From Glycocaulis abyssi (lineage in GTDB: Bacteria; Pseudomonadota; Alphaproteobacteria; Caulobacterales; Maricaulaceae): 64,000 nucleotides of DNA. The notes under the pieces are model-generated. The model was not told where the DNA came from. It saw only the letters and a list, made by a program, of their open reading frames with translations, and made no database searches. Of this stretch, positions 8,963 through 17,099 are shown one piece after another; positions within the stretch are counted from its first letter, which is position 1; every line of letters begins with the position of its first letter. The stretch lies in contig NZ_CP163421.1 of NCBI RefSeq assembly GCF_041429775.1, positions 2,567,001-2,631,000 of the forward strand, read 5' to 3'. A program made the translations under genes and the position numbers.

Positions 8963-9586
8963 TCAGGCCCCCGAAGTGAGGGATTTCACCTCTGCCATGA
9001 TGAGCTCTGCCGACTGGGAGGGTTTGACGTCGTCGCCGGCCGAGCGCTGCCTGGGGCCGGACTCCAGAATGGCGGCAAGAGCGGCCCTTGCCCGGCTGAC
9101 CCGGCTTTTCACCGTGCCTATGGCACAGCCGCATATGCTGGCGGCCTCTTCATAGGAAAACCCGCCAGCGCCGACCAGAATGATCGCTTCGCGCTGATCG
9201 TCAGGAAGCTCCAGCAGCGCACGGCGCGTCTCGTCCAGCTCCATGACACCGTTCATGGATGACGGTCCCGTCAGCGTTCTGTCCGCCTGCTCCTGGTCCC
9301 ACGCCACCTGCCGCCAGCTGCGGCGGCAATCGGAATAGAACTGGTTGCGCATGATGGTGAATATCCAGGCGCGGAAGTTGGACCCGGCGCGGAAGCGCTT
9401 GCGCGCGTTCCAGGCTTTCATCAGCGCGTCCTGGGTGAGATCGTCCGCCGCGCTGTCATCGCCGGTCAGTGACCGGGCAAAGGCGCGCATATAGGGGATG
9501 GCTTCAGCCATCTCCCGCTTGAACTCTCCAGCCGGCAGGGGCTCGGCAGGCGCGTCCGCAGCCATATCGCATTCCGGGCCAGCCAT
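8963..9586 (-). CDS. ecfG: EcfG-family extracytoplasmic-function sigma factor
   Basis: 207 residues with sigma region 2 (GDDSAADDLTQDALMKAWNARKRF, quoted in part: DDLTQDALMKAW) and region 4 (LPDDQREAIILVGAGGFSY, then ASICGCAIGTVKSRVSRAR as the helix-turn-helix). The gap after the nepR stop is three bases, the canonical nepR-ecfG arrangement. It should direct RNA polymerase to GGAAC-N16/17-CGTT promoters when NepR is titrated by phosphorylated PhyR. Two such promoters lie in the adjacent divergent region, implying autoregulation. Confidence 0.93.
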   Translation of the reverse strand: MAGPECDMAADAPAEPLPAGEFKREMAEAIPYMRAFARSLTGDDSAADDLTQDALMKAWNARKRFRAGSNFRAWIFTIMRNQFYSDCRRSWRQVAWDQEQADRTLTGPSSMNGVMELDETRRALLELPDDQREAIILVGAGGFSYEEAASICGCAIGTVKSRVSRARAALAAILESGPRQRSAGDDVKPSQSAELIMAEVKSLTSGA

Positions 9587-9589
9587 GTG

Positions 9590-9802
9590 TCAGCCCTCAT
9601 TTCTGCGGGAGCCGCTACCCGGCGGAGTGCCGGGCTGCTCCTCCAGCTCATCGAGAGCGGCCAGCATCTGCTCAAAATCGTCCGGAACGCCCTGGCGGAC
9701 GACATCGTCGTATACCGCCTGCAGGCGCGCACCAATGACACGCTGACGGCTCTTGACCGCCTGCGCATCCGGTTTGTCATCAGACTTGTTCATTGCACTC
9801 AT
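9590..9802 (-). CDS. nepR: NepR anti-sigma factor
   Basis: 70 residues. The core IGARLQAVYDDVVRQGVPDD is the two-helix NepR signature that binds EcfG, and in stress binds the sigma-like domain of PhyR. It is flanked by charged, probably disordered tails, as in the family. First gene of the leftward nepR-ecfG-(kinase) unit, preceded by an EcfG-type promoter at 9893-9917. Confidence 0.92.
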   Translation of the reverse strand: MSAMNKSDDKPDAQAVKSRQRVIGARLQAVYDDVVRQGVPDDFEQMLAALDELEEQPGTPPGSGSRRNEG

Positions 9803-9892
9803 ACTTGCTCTTTGCGGCTGCGCTACGCGGCGGGTAGCCGCCCCTCCATCGCATATTGACCATCATAGCGTATTGTTTCTTTCGAGGCAGAC

Positions 9893-9917
9893 AACGCGCC
9901 GGTGAGGAACCTGTTCC
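9893..9917 (-). promoter_or_regulatory. EcfG-type promoter for nepR-ecfG
   Basis: Read on the minus strand, GGAAC (9917-9913) and CGTT (9896-9893) are separated by exactly 16 bases, the EcfG consensus. It lies about 90 bases upstream of the nepR start and points into it. Confidence 0.8.
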
Positions 9918-9946
9918 GCCGTTCCGCTGCATTTGTCAGCGCGCAC

Positions 9947-9972
9947 GGAACCGGTTCTGCAGAACACGCGTT
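9947..9972 (+). promoter_or_regulatory. EcfG-type promoter for phyR
   Basis: GGAAC (9947-9951) and CGTT (9969-9972) with a 17-base spacer, about 30 bases upstream of the phyR start and pointing rightward. Together with the opposite promoter at 9893-9917 it makes the divergent region a double EcfG-controlled switch. Confidence 0.85.
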
Positions 9973-10001
9973 ATTGTAAGAGTTTCGTCCGGAGGAGACT
10001 G

Positions 10002-10772
10002 ATGAGTTTTTCAAATGCTATCCGCCCGCATCTTCCCTATTTGCGGCGTTATGCCCGTATTCTGACCGGGTCGCAGGCGAGCGGGGACGCCTATGTGCGC
10101 GCCTGTCTGGAAGCCGTTCTGGCCAACCCGCAGGGTTTTGACCGCGATCAAAGCCCCAAGATTGCACTCTATCAGCTTTTCCACGCCACTTGGGACAGTT
10201 CCGGAGGAGCGGATCCGGCATCGAGCCTCGACCGGCGTCTGTCGGAGATTACCCCGCTGCACCGTCAGGTGATGCTGCTGACCTCAGTAGAGGGGTTCAG
10301 TGTCGAGGACGCGGCCACAATCATGCGTATCAGCACGGCGCAGGCCGAAAGCGCCCTTCTCAGTGCGCAAAAAGAGCTCGAACAGGGGCTGGCGACATCG
10401 GTGCTCATCATTGAGGACGAGCCGATCATTGCGCTTGATCTGGCTACCGTGGTCGAGCGTCTGGGCCACAGGGTCTGTGACACGGCCCGCACACGCGCCG
10501 AGGCGGTACAAAAGGCCGCCGAGCACCGCCCGGGCCTTGTGCTTGCCGATATTCAGCTGGCGGACAATTCTTCGGGCATCGACGCGGTGCGCGACATCCT
10601 TTCCGGACAGGATGTCCCGGTGATCTTCATTACCGCCTATCCTGAGCGCCTGCTGACCGGGGAGCGTCCCGAGCCGACCTATCTCATCACCAAACCCTTC
10701 ATGCCGGAAACGGTGGCCGCGACCATCAGTCAGGCCCTGTTCTTCGCTGCGGAGCCGGCTGAGGCATCCTGA
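10002..10772 (+). CDS. phyR: PhyR response regulator with sigma-like output domain
   Basis: 256 residues. Residues 1-125 form a degenerate sigma-factor-like domain (EcfG mimic: YLRRYARILTGSQASGD, later TPLHRQVMLLTSVEGFSVEDAA). Residues ~130-250 form a receiver domain with acidic pocket EDE and phosphoacceptor Asp183 in VLADIQLAD, plus the conserved Lys in ITKPF. Phosphorylated PhyR sequesters NepR and frees EcfG. The start ATG 10002 follows GGAGGAG at 9991; an upstream in-frame start at 9933 would cover the promoter. A DUF1328 gene follows 18 bases later. Confidence 0.95.
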   Translation: MSFSNAIRPHLPYLRRYARILTGSQASGDAYVRACLEAVLANPQGFDRDQSPKIALYQLFHATWDSSGGADPASSLDRRLSEITPLHRQVMLLTSVEGFSVEDAATIMRISTAQAESALLSAQKELEQGLATSVLIIEDEPIIALDLATVVERLGHRVCDTARTRAEAVQKAAEHRPGLVLADIQLADNSSGIDAVRDILSGQDVPVIFITAYPERLLTGERPEPTYLITKPFMPETVAATISQALFFAAEPAEAS

Positions 10773-10790
10773 GCTGGAAGGAACACGACC

Positions 10791-10964
10791 ATGTTTGGCT
10801 GGGCACTGCTTTTCCTCGTCATCGCCATCATATGCGCGGTTCTGGGCTTCATGACGCTCGCCGGCGCGGCCGCGACAATTGCGCAAGTGCTGTTTGTCAT
10901 TGCGCTGGGCCTGGCCGTTCTGTCTGCCATCATTCAGGCATTCCGGGGACGCCCGCCGGTGTAA
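10791..10964 (+). CDS. DUF1328 small membrane protein
   Basis: 57 residues, with two hydrophobic helices around a Gly/Ala-rich turn (VLGFMTLAGAAATIAQVLF), the DUF1328 pattern; ends in a short basic tail FRGRPPV. AAGGAA precedes ATG 10791. It starts 18 bases after phyR with no terminator between, so it is probably carried on the EcfG-driven phyR transcript. Molecular function unknown; small stress-induced envelope proteins of this type are common in proteobacteria. Confidence 0.8.
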   Translation: MFGWALLFLVIAIICAVLGFMTLAGAAATIAQVLFVIALGLAVLSAIIQAFRGRPPV

Positions 10965-11285
10965 CTTGGCCTAATTCTGAAGGGAAAGTCATGCCGGGCG
11001 GGTCCGCTATGGTTCCCGGCAATAGCTTTCTCAGCGCGCCGCCTATGGCCGCGCCTGCCAGAAAAACGCGCCTTGCAGGTGACAGTTCCGTTGAAAACTG
11101 ACGCAGGCCATGGATCGATCTGGCAAGTCCGGTGTTAAATACGAAAGAATGAGAGTCCGGACTGATTGCACTTGCGCTGCATACGGTTGATTTTCGCCTG
11201 CGCCATCATATCTGCAAATTCTCATCGCCGGCCCCGGTGGCGTGTCCGGATTTTCATGTATTACTGATTTGAGGAGAGATTTTGC
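10965..11285. other. Intergenic region between DUF1328 gene and NAGGN operon
   Basis: 321 bases without a convincing gene. It holds one minus-strand GGAAC-N16-CGTT match (11089-11065) pointing back toward the DUF1328/phyR genes, and a GAGGAGAG ribosome site just before 11286. I could not assign a convincing housekeeping promoter for the osmolyte operon, and saw no EcfG motif on the plus strand here. Confidence 0.6.
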
Positions 11286-13058
11286 ATGTGCGGTATAGCC
11301 GGTGAATTGCGCTTTGATGGACAGCCTGCGGACATTTCAGCCCTGCAGACGGTAACCGGCAGGATGACGCCGCGCGGGCCGGATGCTGGCGGGCTCTATG
11401 TTCAGGGGGCGGCCGCTTTGGGCCACAGGCGGCTCAAGATCATCGACCTTACCGACGCCGCGCAGCAGCCCATGGTGGATTCTCAGCTCGGCCTGTCGGC
11501 CGTGTTCAATGGCTGTATCTATAATCACAAGGAGCTGCGCGCCGAGCTCGAGGCAAAAGGCTACCGCTTCTTCTCTGATGGCGACACGGAGGTTTTGCTC
11601 AAAGGCTATCATGCCTGGGGCGAGGATTTCGTTCAGCGCCTCAACGGCATGTTCGCCTTCACAATCGTCGAGCGCGATTCCGGCCGTGTACTGATCGGGC
11701 GTGACCGGCTGGGCATCAAGCCGCTCTATTACAGCGAGACCAAAGGGGCGTTCCGCTTCGCGTCGAGCCTTCCTGCGCTTCTCGCATTCGGGGATATCGA
11801 TACATCGATCGATCCGCAGGCAATCAATTTCTACTTCTCCTTCCACGCCGTGGTTCCCGCCCCTTGGACCATATTGAAGGGCGTGCGAAAGCTGCCGCCT
11901 GCCACGCTCCTGCGTATCGAGCCGGACGGAACCCGCTCCGAGCGCAGATTCTGGACGCTTCCCTTCGGCCCGCGTGATGACGAGGCAGGACTGTCCCGCG
12001 GCGAATGGAAGGAGCGTGTCGCTGATGCGATGCGTCTGGCGGTAAAGCGCCGCCTGGTCGCTGATGTGCCGGTTGGTGTGCTGCTGTCGGGCGGTCTTGA
12101 TAGCTCACTTATCGTCGGCCTTCTGGCCGAGGCCGGGCAGACCGGGCTGAAAACATTCTCGATAGGCTTTGAAAGCGTCGGCGAGGAAGCGGGCGACGAA
12201 TTTCAGTATTCGGACATAATCGCGAAACGCTTCGAGACCGATCACCATCAGATCCGTATCGACACCGCGCGCGCCCTGCCGGCGCTTGAGCGTGCCATCG
12301 GCGCGATGAGCGAGCCTATGACCAGCCATGACTGCGTGGGCTTCTTCCTGCTGTCCGAAGAGGTTTCCAAACACGTCAAGGTCGTCCAGTCCGGGCAGGG
12401 CGCAGACGAGATATTCGCTGGCTATCACTGGTATCCGCCCATGCTGGATGCCAACGACGCGGTGGAAACCTATGCCAAGGCGTTCTTCGACCGCGATAGC
12501 GCCGAAATGGGCGAGCTGTTACACGAAGGCTGGGCCGATGGGGATTTCGCCCGCAAATTTGTCGCCCAGCACTTTGCGCAAGCCGGTGCGGAGCGCCCGA
12601 TCGACAAGGCGCTGCGGATCGATACCGAAATCATGCTGATCGACGATCCGGTCAAGCGGGTGGACAATATGACCATGGCCTTTGGCCTGGAAGCGCGCGT
12701 ACCCTTCCTTGACTATGAGGTGGTGGAGCTGGCTGCGCGTGTGCCGGCCGAGCTGAAGATCGCCGAAGGCGGCAAGGGTATTCTCAAAGATGTGGGCCGT
12801 GATGTGATACCATCGGAAGTTATCGACCGGCCCAAGGGCTATTTCCCTGTTCCGGCGCTGAAATATCTGCGCGGCCCCTATCTGGAGCGTGTCCGCGATG
12901 CGGTCACATCGGACAGTTTTCGTGCGCGCGGTATCGTAAAGGACGGCTATGTCGGCCGGCTGCTCGATGATCCCGAGGCACACATCACCCCGTTGCGCGG
13001 ATCAAAGCTTTACCAGATCGGCCTGCTGGCCATGTGGCTTGAAGCGCATAATGTGTAA
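11286..13058 (+). CDS. asnO: N-acetylglutaminylglutamine amidotransferase (AsnB-like)
   Basis: 590 residues. Class II glutamine amidotransferase domain with the nucleophile Cys2 (MCGIAGEL), then an asparagine-synthetase-type ATP-pyrophosphatase domain with SGGLDSSL. It catalyses terminal amidation in synthesis of the osmoprotectant N-acetylglutaminylglutamine amide (NAGGN). Assignment rests on its position in the conserved trio with a GNAT/ATP-grasp fusion and an M42 peptidase. RBS GAGGAGAG precedes ATG 11286. First gene of the operon; 24 bases separate it from the next. Confidence 0.88.
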   Translation: MCGIAGELRFDGQPADISALQTVTGRMTPRGPDAGGLYVQGAAALGHRRLKIIDLTDAAQQPMVDSQLGLSAVFNGCIYNHKELRAELEAKGYRFFSDGDTEVLLKGYHAWGEDFVQRLNGMFAFTIVERDSGRVLIGRDRLGIKPLYYSETKGAFRFASSLPALLAFGDIDTSIDPQAINFYFSFHAVVPAPWTILKGVRKLPPATLLRIEPDGTRSERRFWTLPFGPRDDEAGLSRGEWKERVADAMRLAVKRRLVADVPVGVLLSGGLDSSLIVGLLAEAGQTGLKTFSIGFESVGEEAGDEFQYSDIIAKRFETDHHQIRIDTARALPALERAIGAMSEPMTSHDCVGFFLLSEEVSKHVKVVQSGQGADEIFAGYHWYPPMLDANDAVETYAKAFFDRDSAEMGELLHEGWADGDFARKFVAQHFAQAGAERPIDKALRIDTEIMLIDDPVKRVDNMTMAFGLEARVPFLDYEVVELAARVPAELKIAEGGKGILKDVGRDVIPSEVIDRPKGYFPVPALKYLRGPYLERVRDAVTSDSFRARGIVKDGYVGRLLDDPEAHITPLRGSKLYQIGLLAMWLEAHNV

Positions 13059-13082
13059 TCAGGGACAGATCGGAGGCGGCCA

Positions 13083-14852
13083 ATGAGCCAGCCACGCAAG
13101 TCCGGCAAGCGAAATCCGATGGGCCACCGGCTCAAGCGCATGCGCGATCAGTCAATGCGTGCCGCTATTCCGGGTGCTGATGATGCCGCGGCTCCCTCTT
13201 TGCCCGCCAATGTGGTGGTCGATTGCGGCTGGGGCCGCCTTGCCTTCGCGCAGACGTTCGAAACGGCCGACGATCTGGTCGATGTTCTGCGCAGTGAGGA
13301 GAGCACCAAGCGCGATATCGCCTTCTACATCCGCGATCCCCATGTTGTGCTGGCGGCGGCGCCGCAGGAAATTTTCCTCGACCCTTCGCATACCTATCGT
13401 CTCGATCTGGCGACCTATCGCGCCCGCAAGACACCTTTGCGCGGATACTTTGTGCGGCGGCTGTGTTCGGAGGCCGATGCCAAGGCCGTCAACCGCATCT
13501 ACCGCGCACGCGGCATGGTGCCCGTTGATCCGGAATTTTTCTGGCGGCAACGCGACAGCCGCACACTCACCTTTCTCGTGGTCGAGCACGATGAGACAGG
13601 CGAGATCCTGGGCGCCGTGACGGGTGTGGATCATGCCCGTGCGTTCGATGATCCGGCGCACGGATCGTCGCTCTGGTGCCTTGCGGTAGACCCCCGCGCC
13701 AGCCAGCCGGGGATTGGCGAGGCGCTGGCCCGCCGGCTGGCCGAGCTTTTTCAGGCGCGCGGCGCATCCTATCTGGATCTGTCCGTACTCCACGATAATG
13801 AGTCGGCCATCGCGCTTTATGAAAAGCTCGGCTTCAAGCGCATCCCGGTTTTCACCCTGAAGCGCAAGAACACGATCAACGAAAAGCTCTTCATCGGCCC
13901 GCCGCCTGAGGAGCAGCTGAACCCCTATGCGCGCATTATCGTCGATGAGGCGCGCAGGCGGGGGATTGGCGTCGAGGTGCTTGATGCCGAAGGCGGCTTT
14001 TTCAAGCTGAGCTGGGGTGGGCGTGCAGTGGTCTGCCGGGAATCGCTTTCCGAGTTGACGACCGCCATCGCCATGAGCCGGTGTGACGACAAGGCCGTGA
14101 CGCGCAGATTGATGGAAGCGGCTGGCGTGCCTGTGCCTCGCCAGCTCAGTGCCAGCGCCAGCAAGGCCGAGCGCGCGGCATTTCTGGAGGCGTGCGGCTC
14201 TGTTGTTGTCAAGCCCTCGCGCGGCGAACAGGGCCGCGGTGTGGTCGTCGGCATTGAAACCCTTGAGGATATGGACGCCGCGCTGGAGCAGGCCGCCCGT
14301 TTGAACCCCGATGTGCTCATCGAGGAATGTGTGCAGGGCGATGATCTGCGTGTCGTCGTCATCAATGACGAGGTGGTAGCCGCTGCCTTGCGCAAGCCGC
14401 CGGAGATTCTGGGGGATGGCGAGCGAACCATCCGTCAACTGATAGAGCGTCTGTCGCGCCGCCGCGCCGCCGCGACGCAAGACGAATCGCGCATCCCCCT
14501 CGATGATGAAACGGCGCGCTGCGTCAGGGCTGGCGGCTATGATCTCGATGACGTTCTGCCGCGCGGCGATCATCTGCGCGTGCGCCGCACGGCCAATCTG
14601 CATACGGGCGGCACGCTGCACGATGTCACAGCCGAGCTGAGCCCGGCCATTGCCGCCAGCGCTCTCAAAGCAGCCAGAGCCATTGATATTCCGGTTGCCG
14701 GGATGGATTTTATCGTGACCGCTCCGTCCGAGGATTATCATGTTTTCATCGAGGCCAATGAAAGACCGGGGCTGGCCAATCACGAACCCCAGCCGACGGC
14801 TGAACGCTTTGTCGACCTTCTCTTTCCTCTATCGGCGGCCCGCCCGGACTGA
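13083..14852 (+). CDS. ngg: N-acetylglutaminylglutamine synthetase (GNAT + ATP-grasp fusion)
   Basis: 589 residues. An N-terminal GNAT acetyltransferase domain (residues ~110-270, with YLDLSVLHDNESAIALYEKL at the acetyl-CoA region) is fused to a C-terminal ATP-grasp domain (residues ~290-585) containing VVKPSRGEQGRGVVVG and FIEANERPG. This fusion is diagnostic for NAGGN synthesis: it makes the N-acetylated Gln-Gln dipeptide that the preceding enzyme amidates. Fifteen bases separate it from the M42 peptidase gene. Confidence 0.9.
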   Translation: MSQPRKSGKRNPMGHRLKRMRDQSMRAAIPGADDAAAPSLPANVVVDCGWGRLAFAQTFETADDLVDVLRSEESTKRDIAFYIRDPHVVLAAAPQEIFLDPSHTYRLDLATYRARKTPLRGYFVRRLCSEADAKAVNRIYRARGMVPVDPEFFWRQRDSRTLTFLVVEHDETGEILGAVTGVDHARAFDDPAHGSSLWCLAVDPRASQPGIGEALARRLAELFQARGASYLDLSVLHDNESAIALYEKLGFKRIPVFTLKRKNTINEKLFIGPPPEEQLNPYARIIVDEARRRGIGVEVLDAEGGFFKLSWGGRAVVCRESLSELTTAIAMSRCDDKAVTRRLMEAAGVPVPRQLSASASKAERAAFLEACGSVVVKPSRGEQGRGVVVGIETLEDMDAALEQAARLNPDVLIEECVQGDDLRVVVINDEVVAAALRKPPEILGDGERTIRQLIERLSRRRAAATQDESRIPLDDETARCVRAGGYDLDDVLPRGDHLRVRRTANLHTGGTLHDVTAELSPAIAASALKAARAIDIPVAGMDFIVTAPSEDYHVFIEANERPGLANHEPQPTAERFVDLLFPLSAARPD

Positions 14853-14867
14853 CAGAAAGCTGACGCG

Positions 14868-16049
14868 ATGCCCCTGATCGACGACACCTATATTGCAAGC
14901 TTTCTCAAGACCTTGCTCGAAACGCCCAGCCCCACAGGCTATACCGACGCCGTGACGCGCGTGTGCTGCGCTGAGCTGGACCGTCTGGGCGTCAGCTATG
15001 AGATCACACGGCGCGGCGCGATCCGGGCGAAACTGCAGGGCGGGCGCCGCCAGCCCGCCCGCGCCCTGATCGCCCATGTCGACACGCTGGGCGCACAGGT
15101 CAAATTCCTTAAAGATAATGGCCGCATGGAACTGGTCCCTATCGGGCACTGGTCGTCGCGCTTTGCCGAAGGCGCGCGCTGCACGGTCTTTACCGCCGAG
15201 CACGGGGCGTTCCGGGGTACGATCCTGCCCCTGAAGGCGTCCGGACACACCTTCAACGATGAGGTGGATACACAGCCTGTCGCCTGGAGCCAGGTCGAGC
15301 TGCGCCCCGATATAGTCGCCGAAAGCGCTGGCGATCTGGCCGTGACCGGCTTCAATATCGGAGACTTCGTGGCCATTGATCCGCAGCCGGAGTTTCTCGA
15401 CAACGGTTTCGTGGTATCGCGTCATCTTGATGACAAGGCCGGTGTCGCGGCCATGTTTGCCGCCATCAAGGCGCTGGTCGAAGGCGAGGTGAAACTCGCT
15501 GTCGATACCTATTTTCTGATTTCGGTCACCGAAGAGGTGGGCCATGGCGCCAGCTCGGTTCTGACCCACGATATCGCCTCCATGATCACGATCGATAACG
15601 GCACAACCGCGCCCGGTCAGAATAGCCGCGAGTTTGGCGTGACCATCGCCATGGCAGACCAGACCGGGCCGTTCGATTATCACCTGACCCAGAAACTTCT
15701 ACGGCTGGCGCGCGATGAGGGGATCGAGCATCAGCGCGATATTTTCCGTTATTACCGGTCGGACTCGGCGGCCGCCATCGAGGCGGGCGCGGATGTACGC
15801 ACCGCACTCGTCACATTCGGGATTGATGCCAGCCACGGCTATGAACGCATTCACATGCACGCGCTGCATTCGGTGGCCCGCCTGATCCACGCCTATGCCG
15901 CGTCGCGCGTGGAGATCCGGCGCGATGCCGAACCCCTCACAGACTCGCTCAAAGGCTTTACCGGACTGCCCATGGAACCGGCCGATGAGGAAAGCTGGGA
16001 CGGGCGTGACGATGCGCCAGAGCGCCCCTCCGACGGCAGTAAAAGCTAG
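14868..16049 (+). CDS. M42-family peptidase of the NAGGN operon
   Basis: 393 residues, M42/M20-type dinuclear zinc aminopeptidase. It shows LIAHVDTLG (first metal His-x-Asp), HLDDKAGVAA (bridging Asp), VTEEVGHGAS (catalytic Glu and metal ligand) and a late GIDASHGYERIH (final metal His). The gene is the third member of the conserved osmoprotectant trio and probably turns over NAGGN or a related peptide when osmotic stress is relieved. That role is family knowledge; activity is not directly shown. Confidence 0.85.
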   Translation: MPLIDDTYIASFLKTLLETPSPTGYTDAVTRVCCAELDRLGVSYEITRRGAIRAKLQGGRRQPARALIAHVDTLGAQVKFLKDNGRMELVPIGHWSSRFAEGARCTVFTAEHGAFRGTILPLKASGHTFNDEVDTQPVAWSQVELRPDIVAESAGDLAVTGFNIGDFVAIDPQPEFLDNGFVVSRHLDDKAGVAAMFAAIKALVEGEVKLAVDTYFLISVTEEVGHGASSVLTHDIASMITIDNGTTAPGQNSREFGVTIAMADQTGPFDYHLTQKLLRLARDEGIEHQRDIFRYYRSDSAAAIEAGADVRTALVTFGIDASHGYERIHMHALHSVARLIHAYAASRVEIRRDAEPLTDSLKGFTGLPMEPADEESWDGRDDAPERPSDGSKS

Positions 16050-16173
16050 CCGGCCGCTGGCCCAAACATCCGGCCCGCGCTGCTGCGGCGTATCATCTGG
16101 TTGAGCGGACTTGCGTTGCGGCAAAAACTGCTAAGACTATTGTCGCACTGCAGCATGAACCGGATACCGCCCC

Positions 16174-17091
16174 ATGAAAGATGATCCCGCCCGCGCCGAT
16201 GAGCCTGCGCCTGCCGATAGCCAGGACGTTCAGGGTCTGGCTGACGGCCTTGCCCGGCTTTTGCGTGTCGAGGAAATCGATACCGATCTTTATCGCGGCC
16301 CGCGCAATCCCGGCGGCAAGGGGCGGGTGTTTGGCGGCCAGGTGGTCGGTCAGGCATTGATGGCTGCGGCCGGCTCGGTTGACGAGGAGCGCTCGATCCA
16401 CTCGCTTCACGCCTATTTCATGCGCGCGGGCAATGAGGATTATCCCATCATCTTCCGCGTGGAGCGCGATTTTGATGGCGGCAGTTTCTCCACCCGCCGC
16501 GTCATCGCCATGCAGAAGGGCCAGCCCATCCTGAACATGGCGGCCTCCTTCCAGCGCGCCGAAGAAGGCTTGTCTCACGCCGATATAATGCCCGATGTGC
16601 CGGGTCCCGAAGAGCTCAAAAGCGAAGCTGAACTTGCTGAAGAACAGCGCGGCAGCCTGCCGGACGGCTTCTATCAGATGGTGACGCGGCCCCGCCCGAT
16701 CGAGCTGCGCCCTGTCGGCCCGTGGTCGCCGGGCAAACCGCCCAGGCTGGAACCGGTGCGCCATATCTGGTTCCGGGTGCGCGGTGATCTGGGCAGCGAT
16801 CCCCTGCTGCATCGCGCAGCGCTGGCCTATGCCTCCGACATGGCTCTGCTGGGTACGTCGATGCAGCCGCATGGTGTCAGCTGGGTCTCGCCCGGCCTGC
16901 AGTCAGCGAGCCTGGATCACGCGGTCTGGTTTCACAGCGATGTACGCATGGATGAGTGGCTGCTTTATTCCACGGACAGCCCGTGGGCGGGTTCAGGCCG
17001 GGGCTATAATCGCGGACGGCTCTTTACGCAGGATGGCAGGCTGGTCGCCTCCACGGCGCAGGAAGGTCTGATCCGGATACGGAAGAAATAG
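16174..17091 (+). CDS. tesB: Acyl-CoA thioesterase II (TesB)
   Basis: 305 residues with two hot-dog domains. The N-terminal one includes LYRGPRNPGGKGRVFGGQVVGQAL and the C-terminal one LDHAVWFHSDVRMDEWLLY, where the conserved Asp and following polar residues of TesB lie. It hydrolyses medium and long acyl-CoAs to free acid and CoA in the cytoplasm. Length is normal. It stands alone, converging on the aminotransferase gene with 8 bases between stops. Confidence 0.92.
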   Translation: MKDDPARADEPAPADSQDVQGLADGLARLLRVEEIDTDLYRGPRNPGGKGRVFGGQVVGQALMAAAGSVDEERSIHSLHAYFMRAGNEDYPIIFRVERDFDGGSFSTRRVIAMQKGQPILNMAASFQRAEEGLSHADIMPDVPGPEELKSEAELAEEQRGSLPDGFYQMVTRPRPIELRPVGPWSPGKPPRLEPVRHIWFRVRGDLGSDPLLHRAALAYASDMALLGTSMQPHGVSWVSPGLQSASLDHAVWFHSDVRMDEWLLYSTDSPWAGSGRGYNRGRLFTQDGRLVASTAQEGLIRIRKK

Positions 17092-17099
17092 AGCGAGGG

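Noticed and set aside
10991-11101. Small plus-strand ORF between the DUF1328 gene and asnO
   Set aside because: No ribosome site, no hydrophobic or conserved pattern; lies over the minus-strand promoter-like motif.
13152-14783. 543-codon minus-strand frame opposite the NAGGN synthetase
   Set aside because: Shadow of a GC-rich conserved gene; no start context or family match.
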